This document shows, in pieces, positions 17,649 to 26,973 of a stretch of 64,000 nt of DNA (the first letter of the stretch is position 1; every line of letters begins with the position of its first letter). Origin of the DNA: Ignavibacteriales bacterium. GTDB taxonomy: Bacteria; Bacteroidota; Ignavibacteria; Ignavibacteriales; Ignavibacteriaceae. Where the stretch lies: contig CP054182.1 of assembly GCA_015709675.1 (NCBI GenBank), positions 2,831,448 through 2,895,447 on the forward strand, given 5' to 3'. Made by a program: the position numbers and the translations under genes. The notes below the pieces were generated by a model. It was not told the origin of the DNA. It saw nothing but the letters and a program-made list of their open reading frames with translations, and ran no database searches.

Positions 17649-19460
17649 TTACACCTTTAATCTGGTTACAACACCGTGAATTTTGCTGCTCGGCAGATCA
17701 TAGAACTGCACGAAGTTGGGAGAGAATTTTTTAAATATCGCGTAAAGTTTGAGTATGATATTACTGGTCTGTATATCTTCAACTCCATAGAAAATTACCC
17801 GCTCATTCACCTTTTCCCTTTTAAGAATAGCAGGCAGATCTATAATTTCCATATATCCAGCCGTAATGGTAATGCCTGATAATCCTTCCGAGAAATCGGG
17901 ATGAATTTCGACATGCTGTCCGTGAGGATCTTCCGTTCTTTTGATTGCAACCAGTATATTTTTTTCATACAGAATACTCGAACTGATAATACAATGGACC
18001 ATATATGCGGGAATAGAATCTACACTCCGCGTAAAAAAGATTGCATTCCCTTTAATTTTACTCAACTGTCCATAAAGCTGTTCAAAACTTACCTTAAAGG
18101 TTTCAAGATCAAGCGACCGGTATTTTTTATAGGCTGCTTTTTGACCGTATATCCATAAGAGCGTTGTAAAGAACGGGATTGTCGCTAGGACAAGTGACCA
18201 GTAACCGCCGAGAGGGAGTTTACTAAACATTGCTCCCAGATAAGCGAGTATTGAAACAAAAAAGATACTGGCCAGTACCAGTTTCAGGTGATCCTTTCTG
18301 TTCTTGAAGATAAGAATCATAAAATAACCGGTTATTGACATAGTCATAGTCACCGCCAGACCGTATGCCGCGGCAATGTTCGCTGACTGCCGGAAGAAAA
18401 GCATCATGAGAACTACCGCAACAAATAGTCCCCAGTTCACTGAACCAATATAAATCTGTGATTTAAGTTCCGTGGAAGTGTACTTAATCCTAAGTAGTGG
18501 AAAAATTCTTGTATTAATACCCTGGAATACCAATGAAAAAACAGCACTGATCATTGCCTGCGATGCAACGATTGATGACATGATAGTTAAAATCAGGAAG
18601 GGCACATAGAGAAACTCTGCGTGAAATTTGACCATCTCAAACAGGAACAATCCTGGTTTACCTGATTCAAGTATATATACCCCCTGTCCAAAATAATTCA
18701 CCACCAGCGCAACAAAAACAAATAACCAGGCGGAACGTATCGGTTTGTCACCGAGATGTCCCATGTCAGCATAAAGCGCCTCCCCTCCTGTGGCACAAAG
18801 AAATACTTCTGACAAGATAAAATAACCTATTAAACCGTTATTAGCCAAAAAATCATAAGCATAATAGGGGTTAATTGCGGACAGAATAGAAGGCATTCTG
18901 AGTATGCTGAGCAATCCGAAAATGAAAAGCGAAGAAAACCAGACAACCATAACAGGCCCGAAGTACGTTGATACTTTGTCAGTACCGCGTGACTGAAACG
19001 CAAACAAAATCAGAGCAAGAGTAATAGCAGAAGACAGCACTACCCAGTATGGAGTATTTTCAAAACCTGGTATCAGGGGAATTCCTTCTACAGCAGATAA
19101 TAAAGTTATAGCGGGAGTTATCACACCATCCCCCATAAGCAGTGAGAGTCCTATATAACTCATAAACGCAACCCGGTTATACTTTTTTCCCTTTTTAAGA
19201 TATCCGGACAATAATTCTTTCAGAACTATTATTCCCCCTTCCCCCTTATGGTTCAATGACATAGCCAGGAACCAGTAACCGAGTGTTACTATAATAACAA
19301 GAGTCCAGAAAATCAGAGAAACCACTCCCAGTATATGATCCAGTGTAGGAGCAGTTAGCGTGAAGATGATTACCAAAGTATATATTGGGCTGGTACCGAT
19401 ATCACCGAATACCAGCCCCATTGCTTTAATTACATCTTTAGGCGGAGCCAGTTTAGCCAT
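17649..19460 (-). CDS. kup: Kup/KUP/HAK potassium uptake protein
   Basis: A 603-residue K+:H+ symporter. The KUP signature MGLVFGDIGTSPIYTL is at about residues 14-29, and GEGGIIVLKEL at about 72. About 12 membrane helices reach residue 435. A hydrophilic C-terminal domain follows (about 440-603), somewhat shorter than in E. coli Kup. It overlaps the upstream SNF transporter by 8 nt. Its membership of an operon with sodium-coupled symporters suggests joint control of ion homeostasis and solute uptake. Confidence 0.95.
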   Translation of the reverse strand: MAKLAPPKDVIKAMGLVFGDIGTSPIYTLVIIFTLTAPTLDHILGVVSLIFWTLVIIVTLGYWFLAMSLNHKGEGGIIVLKELLSGYLKKGKKYNRVAFMSYIGLSLLMGDGVITPAITLLSAVEGIPLIPGFENTPYWVVLSSAITLALILFAFQSRGTDKVSTYFGPVMVVWFSSLFIFGLLSILRMPSILSAINPYYAYDFLANNGLIGYFILSEVFLCATGGEALYADMGHLGDKPIRSAWLFVFVALVVNYFGQGVYILESGKPGLFLFEMVKFHAEFLYVPFLILTIMSSIVASQAMISAVFSLVFQGINTRIFPLLRIKYTSTELKSQIYIGSVNWGLFVAVVLMMLFFRQSANIAAAYGLAVTMTMSITGYFMILIFKNRKDHLKLVLASIFFVSILAYLGAMFSKLPLGGYWSLVLATIPFFTTLLWIYGQKAAYKKYRSLDLETFKVSFEQLYGQLSKIKGNAIFFTRSVDSIPAYMVHCIISSSILYEKNILVAIKRTEDPHGQHVEIHPDFSEGLSGITITAGYMEIIDLPAILKREKVNERVIFYGVEDIQTSNIILKLYAIFKKFSPNFVQFYDLPSSKIHGVVTRLKV

Positions 19461-21021
19461 TATTATGTTTTAAGTTAGCTTCCTTTTTATCCCACGCAAG
19501 TTTTACCAGGAACAGAATCAGCGCGCTGATTGCAAGCATGAGCAGCCGTGCGCCCCAGATATATGGCTGATTCTCCTCCGGTACTCCTTTAAGCAGAAGG
19601 ATCGGGATTGCCTGATCAACTGCCCACCAGACCATGATAACAAACAAAATAACAGGTGTCACATATTTCATAATATAGAGGAATATCACTGGAATTTTGA
19701 TATCACCCCCCATATTCATCTCTTCCCATGCTTTCTTACTGTCAAATACCCACATGAAAATCACAGTTTCCATGAATGCAAAAACTACCAGACCGAATGT
19801 ACCTGCCCAATAGTCCATTTCGTCAAGGAATCCATATTTCAGGAAAAATACAACGAACTGGACGCAGACAAATACTATCAACGCCAGAAGCATTGTTGCT
19901 TTTTTTCTGTCCATTCCAAGTTCATCCTCGAGAAAGGCTATAACCGGCTGTCCCATCGCGACTGAACTTGTAATACCTGCGAAGAAAAGGAGGAGGAACC
20001 AGATGAATCCAAAAAACTCACCAAATGGGATTTTTGTAAAGATAATCGGCATCGAAACAAAACCCAGATTAAAAGACCCCCCCATAGCTATCTGGGTGGT
20101 CATTGTTACACCAAAAAAGGCTACTGCAGCAGGGATCGCAATTGAACCACCGAGTACTACTTCCGCAAACTCGTTCGTGGAAGCAGTCGTAAGGCCAGAC
20201 AGCGCAATATCATCTTTTGGTTTTAAGTAACTTGCATAAGCATGAATCGTACCCATCCCGACTGACAGAGTAAAGAAAATCTGCCCCGCGGCAGCCAGCC
20301 ACACACTCGGGTTGCTCAATAACTCAAAATTCGGATTCCAGATAAAGCCAAAGCCATTCCATACAGAATTCTCCGGCTGTGCAGGATCAGGTGTTCCGAG
20401 AGTAATTACTCGGATCGCAAGAATGATTGCAAATATAAAAAGCATCGGCATAGCTATTTTGGCAAGTTTTTCAATGCCTCTGGAGATTCCGCGGTATAAA
20501 ATCCAAAAGTTGAGTGCAAAAGTTGCTACCAGAAAACCATATGCCGGCCATACATTGCTAAAATGGTCACTTTGGGAAACCCCCTGATAACTCTTCAGGA
20601 ATGAAGTCATTCCTTCGAAGGTGGTCTGGTCAAAATAAAGCTTTGTCAAAGAAAAGAAACTGAATGCCAGAGTCCAGGATTCAATAAAAGTGTAGTAAAT
20701 CATAATGACCAGAGAAATAACCAGTCCTAATGCTCCGAGATATTTAGCAACCGGGTGTTTCCAGAGAACCTGAAACATACCAGGAGCGCTGCCATGACGG
20801 TATTTTCCTCCATGCCTGCCTATTCCCCATTCTATCCACATCAGGGGAATACCAAGCAGAAGGAAGAACAGGAAATAAGGAATCATAAAAGCACCGCCGC
20901 CATTTTGGGCTGCCTGGACAGGAAAACGAAGGAAATTACCTAGGCCGACTGCATTACCAGCAACAGCAAGGATAAGACCTATTTTACTGCCCCATTCTTC
21001 TCTCTGATTGAGTTCTGACAT
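19453..21021 (-). CDS. Sodium:neurotransmitter symporter (SNF/NSS, LeuT-fold) transporter
   Basis: A 522-residue LeuT-fold Na+-coupled symporter, probably for amino acids. The unwound TM1 motif GNAVGLGNFLRFP at about 20-32 holds the Na+/substrate site, followed by GGGAFMIPYFLFFLLLGIP and IEWGIGRHGG. Twelve helices are predicted, with the TM6 site around FFTLSVGMGTIHAYASY. It starts at a TAATG overlap with the dicarboxylate symporter. The loop between TM3 and TM4 is long. Substrate is undetermined. Confidence 0.93.
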   Translation of the reverse strand: MSELNQREEWGSKIGLILAVAGNAVGLGNFLRFPVQAAQNGGGAFMIPYFLFFLLLGIPLMWIEWGIGRHGGKYRHGSAPGMFQVLWKHPVAKYLGALGLVISLVIMIYYTFIESWTLAFSFFSLTKLYFDQTTFEGMTSFLKSYQGVSQSDHFSNVWPAYGFLVATFALNFWILYRGISRGIEKLAKIAMPMLFIFAIILAIRVITLGTPDPAQPENSVWNGFGFIWNPNFELLSNPSVWLAAAGQIFFTLSVGMGTIHAYASYLKPKDDIALSGLTTASTNEFAEVVLGGSIAIPAAVAFFGVTMTTQIAMGGSFNLGFVSMPIIFTKIPFGEFFGFIWFLLLFFAGITSSVAMGQPVIAFLEDELGMDRKKATMLLALIVFVCVQFVVFFLKYGFLDEMDYWAGTFGLVVFAFMETVIFMWVFDSKKAWEEMNMGGDIKIPVIFLYIMKYVTPVILFVIMVWWAVDQAIPILLLKGVPEENQPYIWGARLLMLAISALILFLVKLAWDKKEANLKHNNG

Positions 21022-22550
21022 TAAACCTCCTTTTTATTAGGATTTTCTGATTCAGGGATAATAATTTCATTCTGATAAGTAGCAACTATTGTAGCCACTG
21101 CCAGGTCTCCGGTTACATTGGTAGTCGTTCTGCACATATCCAGAATCCGGTCAATGCCAAGAATAAGTGCAATGCCGATTTCCGGAATATGAACTGATTT
21201 CAGGATTACGACAAGCATTAGAATCCCGACTCCCGGCACCGGTGCGGTTCCTATTGAAGCAAGAGTAGCCATGAGCACAATACTTAACTGCTGAGTGAGA
21301 GTAAGATCCATACCAAATACCTGCGCGATAAAGACAGCCGCAACACCCTGATAAAGCGCGGTTCCATCCATATTAATAGTCGCCCCGAGAGGCAGTACAA
21401 AACCGGTTACACTTTTAGAAATACCAAGATTTTCTTCAGCACACTGCATCGAAACGGGCAGTGTCGCCGCACTTGATGAGGTTGTAAAGGCAATGGTTTG
21501 TGCCTCCCGGATGCCCCTGAAAAATCGCACAATTCCGGTTTTCGAAAATGTTTTTAGTAACACACCATATACAACAAAAGTATGAATCCCCAGTCCGATC
21601 AACACAGTTGCCGCGTACCAGAATAGAATAACAAGTATCTGGTAACCAAGATCGGCTACGGTATACATGATAAGTGCAAAAACCGCAAGCGGCGCAATCT
21701 TCATAACAAGGTCAACCATAACGATCATAACATCGCTTAGTCCGTCAAAAAATCTGATAACAGTCTCCCCTTTTTCTCTGCTGACTATATTTAGTACAAT
21801 ACCGACAAAAACAGCAAAAAATACAATCTGCAGCATATCACCGCTGGTGAGTGCAGAGAATATATTACGGGGAATAAGCGGGATGAGAAAGTCATTTATG
21901 AAATTAGTGCTTGGCTGTACAGTTACTTTTTCAGCAGCATCAGCAGAATACTCAGCAATAAGCTGATCTCGCACTGAACTGTTGAGTTGTTCCCCTGGTT
22001 TGATGATATTCGCGAGCGCCAGTCCGATGGTTATGGCAACCGCGGTAGTTGAGAGGTAGAAAATCATCGTCCGACCCCCCACTTTAGTAAACTTCTTTAT
22101 ATCTCCAAGACTTGAGACTCCGACAATCAGAGTTGAGATAACCAGCGGTATAGCAATCATATTCAGGAGTCTGATAAAAATATCGCCAATCCACTTAACA
22201 GAATGAGCAAATGTTTCAGGTTTGGCCAGATTCAGAGGCCCCTCATATTCACTGATCTGTCCGTCCTTGTTGTTTACTCTCACAAGAATGACGGTTCCGG
22301 ATTTAACAAACTGTTTGCTTTTTTGAATAAGGGAGTGAGTGTTTCCTGCAGAAAACCTGGCGGAATCCCCCGAATTTGTAAGTAATGCAACAGTACTCCA
22401 GTCCTCAACCCTTTCCGGTTCCCTCCCATCTGAAAAGTTGATGGTAAATACCTCTTCCGGCTCTTTTACCAAAACACCGGCAAGAACTCCTAAAATGAGG
22501 GCTATTAGTATTTGTGTATGAAGTTTTGGGAATTTCAGGTAATTGCTCAA
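21021..22550 (-). CDS. Dicarboxylate/amino acid:cation symporter (DAACS) with an N-terminal insertion
   Basis: A 509-residue Na+- or H+-coupled symporter for C4-dicarboxylates or glutamate/aspartate (GltPh fold). The hairpin motif TTSSSAATLPVSMQ is at about 355, and the NMDGTALYQG segment with the conserved NMDGT sodium site is at about 400. Family members usually have 400-450 residues. The excess is a hydrophilic segment of about 80 residues between TM1 (about 10-28) and TM2 (about 115), which topology puts on the periplasmic side. A Bacteroidota-type promoter precedes it, so it heads the five-gene transport operon. Confidence 0.93.
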   Translation of the reverse strand: MSNYLKFPKLHTQILIALILGVLAGVLVKEPEEVFTINFSDGREPERVEDWSTVALLTNSGDSARFSAGNTHSLIQKSKQFVKSGTVILVRVNNKDGQISEYEGPLNLAKPETFAHSVKWIGDIFIRLLNMIAIPLVISTLIVGVSSLGDIKKFTKVGGRTMIFYLSTTAVAITIGLALANIIKPGEQLNSSVRDQLIAEYSADAAEKVTVQPSTNFINDFLIPLIPRNIFSALTSGDMLQIVFFAVFVGIVLNIVSREKGETVIRFFDGLSDVMIVMVDLVMKIAPLAVFALIMYTVADLGYQILVILFWYAATVLIGLGIHTFVVYGVLLKTFSKTGIVRFFRGIREAQTIAFTTSSSAATLPVSMQCAEENLGISKSVTGFVLPLGATINMDGTALYQGVAAVFIAQVFGMDLTLTQQLSIVLMATLASIGTAPVPGVGILMLVVILKSVHIPEIGIALILGIDRILDMCRTTTNVTGDLAVATIVATYQNEIIIPESENPNKKEV

Positions 22551-22567
22551 TAACTAATATTAAAGCC

Positions 22568-22597
22568 CAAAGTTAAGAGGAAAGCGTAAATTCTCAA
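22568..22597 (-). promoter_or_regulatory. Bacteroidota-type promoter of the DAACS-SNF-kup operon
   Basis: On the minus strand TTG (22597-22595) is followed after 19 nt by TAACTTTG (22575-22568). This is an exact match to the -33/-7 consensus TTG-N19/20-TAnnTTTG of Bacteroidota primary sigma factors. The element ends 17 nt before the start codon, implying a short leader. Confidence 0.72.
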
Positions 22598-22731
22598 AAA
22601 AAAATGCATATTTTTAAGAAGAATCCCCTCATTTTATAATGAAATTGATATTTTAAGCGTTTGTTCGAAAAAACTTCGCAAAACACACTTCTTTTTGCAA
22701 AAATGATTTATAAACTAAGCTGAAAGCCAAA

Positions 22732-24156
22732 ATGAAGGAAGAACAGGCCAAAAAAGAATTAATCCGAGGACTCGGCGTAACCGCTGCCACAATGATTGTT
22801 GCCGGATCAATGATCGGATCAGGAATTTACCGTAAACCAGCAACAATGGCAGGGCAGCTCCTTTCACCGGAGTTATTAATCGGGATATGGATACTGGCAG
22901 GTCTGATTACATTTATCGGGGCTCTGGTAAATGCCGAAATAGCCGGACTTTTTAAATCCACCGGCGGACAGTATATCTATTTCCGTGAGATGTATGGGGA
23001 TTTTACGGCTTACCTATACGGCTGGTCAGTTCTTGCTGTTATACAGACCGGGAGTCAGGCGGCAATTGCCTATGTTTTTGCTGAGTATCTCAGTTACTTT
23101 TTTCAGTTCCCTGAGGCGCCTCAGTTCATGAAAGAGATAACTGTTTATATGCCCTTTGTGGGAGATATAAGACCATTCGCGGAATTCGGAACTAAACTGG
23201 TAGCAATTGCATGCCTCCTTTTCCTGACGGGTGTTAATTATGTTGGGGTTGTCTTTGGTGGTATTGTGCAGACAATAGTGACGTTCATAAAAATCGGTTC
23301 AATCATACTTCTCTCATTTATCATTATTTTCTTTGCTGATGGGAGTTTTTCTAACGTGTATACCGGTTTTGAACTGGCTCCCGAACTCACCAATAACTTC
23401 CTTCCTATGATCGGCCTTGCTCTTGCAGGTGCATTCTGGGCTTATGACGGATGGAATAATGTAACATATGTGGCCGGTGAAGTAAAAGACGCGCAAAGAA
23501 ATGTGCCCCGTGCACTCTTACTCGGAACCCTGATAACCATGGGGGTATATATCCTGATAAATCTTGCGTATTTATATGTGCTTCCTATTGATGAGATGAA
23601 GGACTCCCCTCTTGTTGCTGCTTCGGCGGCTGATAAAATTTTCGGAGCAACTGGCGCTTCGATCATTGCCATAAGTGTAATCGTTTCAACTTTTGGCGCA
23701 CTTAACGGAAGCATTCTGGCAACAGCGCGCGTACAGTTTGCAATGGCCCGTACCAACCTCTTTTTTGAAAGTCTTGGCAGAATTCATCCGAAATTTGCAA
23801 CTCCGCACATCTCGCTTCTTGTACAGGGTCTCTGGTCAGCGGTTCTTGTTCTTTCAGGGTCGTTTGATACCATTTCTGATTATGTAATTTTTGCTGCCTG
23901 GCTGTTTTATATGCTCGGAGCTTATGGTGTAATCATACTCAGAAAAAAGATGCCTGATGCCCCCAGAAGATATAAGGTATGGGGTTACCCTTACACACCT
24001 CTCTTGTTTGTTGCTTTCTCATTTTTCTTTTTACTGAATTCATTAGTTTCTGATACGGAAAATGCAGCCATGGGACTTATGCTAATCCTTATGGGCCTTC
24101 CAATCTACTTCTACAGAAAGTATAAGACAAAACAGGAAGAAAACAATGTCCGGTAA
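22732..24156 (+). CDS. APC-family amino acid permease
   Basis: A 474-residue inner-membrane transporter of the amino acid/polyamine/organocation superfamily. The unwound TM1 substrate motif GSMIGSGIYRKPA begins at about 25, and about 12 helices follow (for example GAFWAYDGWNNVTYVAGE for TM6). The motif GWNNV and length resemble the LAT/exchanger-like group. It overlaps polA by 11 nt. The 181-nt divergent region upstream is AT-rich and contains the promoter for the opposite operon; I could not define one for this gene. Confidence 0.9.
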   Translation: MKEEQAKKELIRGLGVTAATMIVAGSMIGSGIYRKPATMAGQLLSPELLIGIWILAGLITFIGALVNAEIAGLFKSTGGQYIYFREMYGDFTAYLYGWSVLAVIQTGSQAAIAYVFAEYLSYFFQFPEAPQFMKEITVYMPFVGDIRPFAEFGTKLVAIACLLFLTGVNYVGVVFGGIVQTIVTFIKIGSIILLSFIIIFFADGSFSNVYTGFELAPELTNNFLPMIGLALAGAFWAYDGWNNVTYVAGEVKDAQRNVPRALLLGTLITMGVYILINLAYLYVLPIDEMKDSPLVAASAADKIFGATGASIIAISVIVSTFGALNGSILATARVQFAMARTNLFFESLGRIHPKFATPHISLLVQGLWSAVLVLSGSFDTISDYVIFAAWLFYMLGAYGVIILRKKMPDAPRRYKVWGYPYTPLLFVAFSFFFLLNSLVSDTENAAMGLMLILMGLPIYFYRKYKTKQEENNVR

Positions 24157-26902
24157 AAAATTTGTAATTATTGATGCAATGGCTCTTGCCTATAAGGCAT
24201 ACTTTGCATTCAAGACAAGACCTCTTTACACAAAAAATGGAGAGCCAACCTCGGCTGTATTCGGATTTCTGAATCAGATAATTAAAATTTATGAAGATCT
24301 GAAGCCCGATTATGCTGCTGTTGCATTTGATTCAAAAGAAAAAACGTTCAGACATGAAATGTACGCTGAGTACAAAGGTACCCGGGACGAAATGCCGGAC
24401 GATATGATTCCGCAAATCGGAAGGATAAAGGAGGTTGTTGAAGCACTCGGGATTCCTCTGCTGATTCTTCCTGGCTATGAAGCGGATGATATCATCGGTG
24501 CCGCAAGCAGTAAGGCTGAACAATCAGGGCTGTTTACCTATATGATCAGCCCTGACAAAGATTACGTCCAATTGGTCACAGACAGAGTTTATCTTGTTAA
24601 GCCCGGGCGTTCAGGTGAAGATTATACTATTCTCAGTCCCGAAAAGGTCCTGGAAACGTATGAATTCAGCCCCAATCAGATGATTGATTATTTATCTCTG
24701 CTGGGTGACCAAAGCGATAATATCCCTGGTGCAAAAGGCATTGGAGAAAAGGGAGCCCTTAAGCTTATCAAGGAATTTGGAACGATAGATAGTATCTATG
24801 AAAGAATCAATGAGGTTACACCTGAAGGAACAAAGAAAAAGTTATTAGCCGCCGCGGAGGATGTCAGGATTTCAAAAGATCTGATTACAATCAGAAAAGA
24901 CATCCCTCTTGATTTAAATCTCTCCGAGATGGCTGTTAAAAAACCTGATTACCCGGTTGTAAGAAAACTTTTTACTGAACTGGAGTTCTCGCGCTCTCTT
25001 AACCGTATCATTGAAATATTTAAACTCACTGATACTGATCTTGAAGGGCCTCATGAAACCACCTTGTTTGATAACAGTACAATTTCCACCCAGAGCAAGA
25101 ATTACACTCTCATTCGTTCAGTGAAGGAAATGAAAACTCTTGCGGAAAAGCTCAGCAAACAGGAACTTTTTGTATTTGATACTGAGACTGACTCACTTGA
25201 CAGGTTCAGGATGAATATGGTTGGGGCAGCCTTTTCTTTTAATGCACACGAAGCATACTATATTCCGTTCCGTTATGCACAGTCGGATGCCAGCTGGCCT
25301 GAGGAATGCACGACGGATGCTTTTGCCGAAATATTCAAACCGGTATTTGAAAATGCTTCCGTTAAAAAGATTTGTCAGAACGGTAAGTTTGACATATCAG
25401 TACTGAAAAATTATGGCATCACCGTTAACGGTTTCTACTTTGATACCATGGTTGCATCTTATATTCTTGATCCCGATCAGAAGCACAATATGGATGATCT
25501 TTCAAGAAAATATCTTGATTACGATCCCATTCCCCTCTCTTCACTTATAGGGGAGAAAAAAGATCCTTCCAGAATATATTCGGTACCCGTAAAGAATATA
25601 TCTGACTATTCCTGTGAAGATGCCGATGTTACCTATCAGCTTTTTACCATACTCAATAAAAAAGTTCAGGAAACAGGTCAGGATAAACTTGCTCATGAAA
25701 TAGAATTCCCGTTAGTCGAAGTGCTTGCTGATATGGAAAGAGCAGGCATCAGAGTTGATGTACATGCTCTGAAACAGCAAAGTAAGGAACTTCAGAAGCT
25801 TATTGAAAGTGAAACCACCGTCATACATGAGATGGCCGGACAGATATTTAATGTCGGCTCCCCTGCCCAGCTGCAAAAAATCCTGTTTGAAAACTTAAAG
25901 CTCCCTCCGACTAAAAAAATTAAATCGGGCTACTCAACCGATGCACAATCTCTCGAATCAATCCGTAATGAACATGAGATTGTTGAGCATATTTTAAATT
26001 ACCGTACAGTTTCAAAACTGAAATCAACATATACAGATTCCCTTCCGGAGATGATTCATCCTCTTACCGGCAGAATTCATAGTTCCTTTAATCAGGTTGT
26101 AGCAGCTACCGGACGGCTTTCAAGTGTTGATCCTAATTTGCAGAATATTCCTATCCGGACAGAGCTTGGCAAGGATATACGAAAAGCGTTTATTCCCGCC
26201 GATAATGACCATATACTCCTGAGCGCGGATTACAGCCAGATTGAATTGCGAATTATGGCTCACCTCTCAGGCGATGAATATCTGGTGAATGCATTTAAAA
26301 ATGGCGAGGATATACACCGCAGCACAGCGGCGCTGGTCTTTGGTATCAGTAAAGATGAAGTTACATCCGATATGCGCCGCAAAGCGAAGGAAGTGAACTT
26401 TGGTATTTTATACGGGATCGGGGTATTCGGACTTAAAACACGGCTCGGTATCTCTCAGCAGCAGGCAAAAGAAATTATTGACGGTTATTTTACCACTTTT
26501 AAGTCAGTTAAATCTTTCATGGATGAAAGTATCAATAAAGCAAGAGAACGGGGCTTTTCAGAGACCATAACCGGCCGCAGGAGATATCTTAAAAATATAA
26601 ACAGCAGCAATTTTACAGTTAGGCAGTTCGAAGAGCGTGTAGCGATTAATATGCCAATACAGGGAGCAGCAGCAGATATCATAAAACTTGCAATGGTACG
26701 CCTGCATCATTATTTCAGGGAACAGAAATTTAAGTCACGTATGGTGCTTCAGGTGCATGATGAACTAGTCTTTGATGTTTATAAACCGGAACTCGAAAAA
26801 GTTAAAAGTGCAGTGATTGATATTATGCAGAACGCTTTGCCCCTTTCTGTGCCTATGCTGGTAGAAGCGGGAACCGGTGTTAACTGGCTTGATGCTCATT
26901 AA
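24146..26902 (+). CDS. polA: DNA polymerase I
   Basis: A 918-residue family A polymerase with all three domains, for Okazaki fragment maturation and repair. The 5'-3' exonuclease occupies about 1-290 (aspartates in GYEADDIIG and LGDQSDNIPG). The 3'-5' proofreading domain is about 325-500 and appears active: DTETD (about 345), QNGKFD and YSCEDAD. The polymerase domain has motif A SADYSQIEL (about 693), motif B RRKAKEVNFGILYG (about 745) and motif C QVHDE (about 869). It overlaps the permease by 11 nt, an unrelated partner, so translation may be coupled. Confidence 0.97.
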   Translation: MSGKKFVIIDAMALAYKAYFAFKTRPLYTKNGEPTSAVFGFLNQIIKIYEDLKPDYAAVAFDSKEKTFRHEMYAEYKGTRDEMPDDMIPQIGRIKEVVEALGIPLLILPGYEADDIIGAASSKAEQSGLFTYMISPDKDYVQLVTDRVYLVKPGRSGEDYTILSPEKVLETYEFSPNQMIDYLSLLGDQSDNIPGAKGIGEKGALKLIKEFGTIDSIYERINEVTPEGTKKKLLAAAEDVRISKDLITIRKDIPLDLNLSEMAVKKPDYPVVRKLFTELEFSRSLNRIIEIFKLTDTDLEGPHETTLFDNSTISTQSKNYTLIRSVKEMKTLAEKLSKQELFVFDTETDSLDRFRMNMVGAAFSFNAHEAYYIPFRYAQSDASWPEECTTDAFAEIFKPVFENASVKKICQNGKFDISVLKNYGITVNGFYFDTMVASYILDPDQKHNMDDLSRKYLDYDPIPLSSLIGEKKDPSRIYSVPVKNISDYSCEDADVTYQLFTILNKKVQETGQDKLAHEIEFPLVEVLADMERAGIRVDVHALKQQSKELQKLIESETTVIHEMAGQIFNVGSPAQLQKILFENLKLPPTKKIKSGYSTDAQSLESIRNEHEIVEHILNYRTVSKLKSTYTDSLPEMIHPLTGRIHSSFNQVVAATGRLSSVDPNLQNIPIRTELGKDIRKAFIPADNDHILLSADYSQIELRIMAHLSGDEYLVNAFKNGEDIHRSTAALVFGISKDEVTSDMRRKAKEVNFGILYGIGVFGLKTRLGISQQQAKEIIDGYFTTFKSVKSFMDESINKARERGFSETITGRRRYLKNINSSNFTVRQFEERVAINMPIQGAAADIIKLAMVRLHHYFREQKFKSRMVLQVHDELVFDVYKPELEKVKSAVIDIMQNALPLSVPMLVEAGTGVNWLDAH

Positions 26903-26921
26903 AGGTATTTAGAACATTAGA

Positions 26922-26948
26922 GACCGCTTCGTTCGGAACGAAGTGGTC
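26922..26948 (+). terminator. Terminator hairpin between convergent polA and hpnE
   Basis: A 12-bp stem (GACCGCTTCGTT with AACGAAGTGGTC, one G-U pair) closed by a CGG loop. On the plus strand it is followed by a moderately T-rich tail (TATTTTGTTTCTTTC), so it should mainly stop polA transcripts. The minus-strand side has no T run. Confidence 0.72.
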
Positions 26949-26973
26949 AGGCTATTTTGTTTCTTTCGAGATA

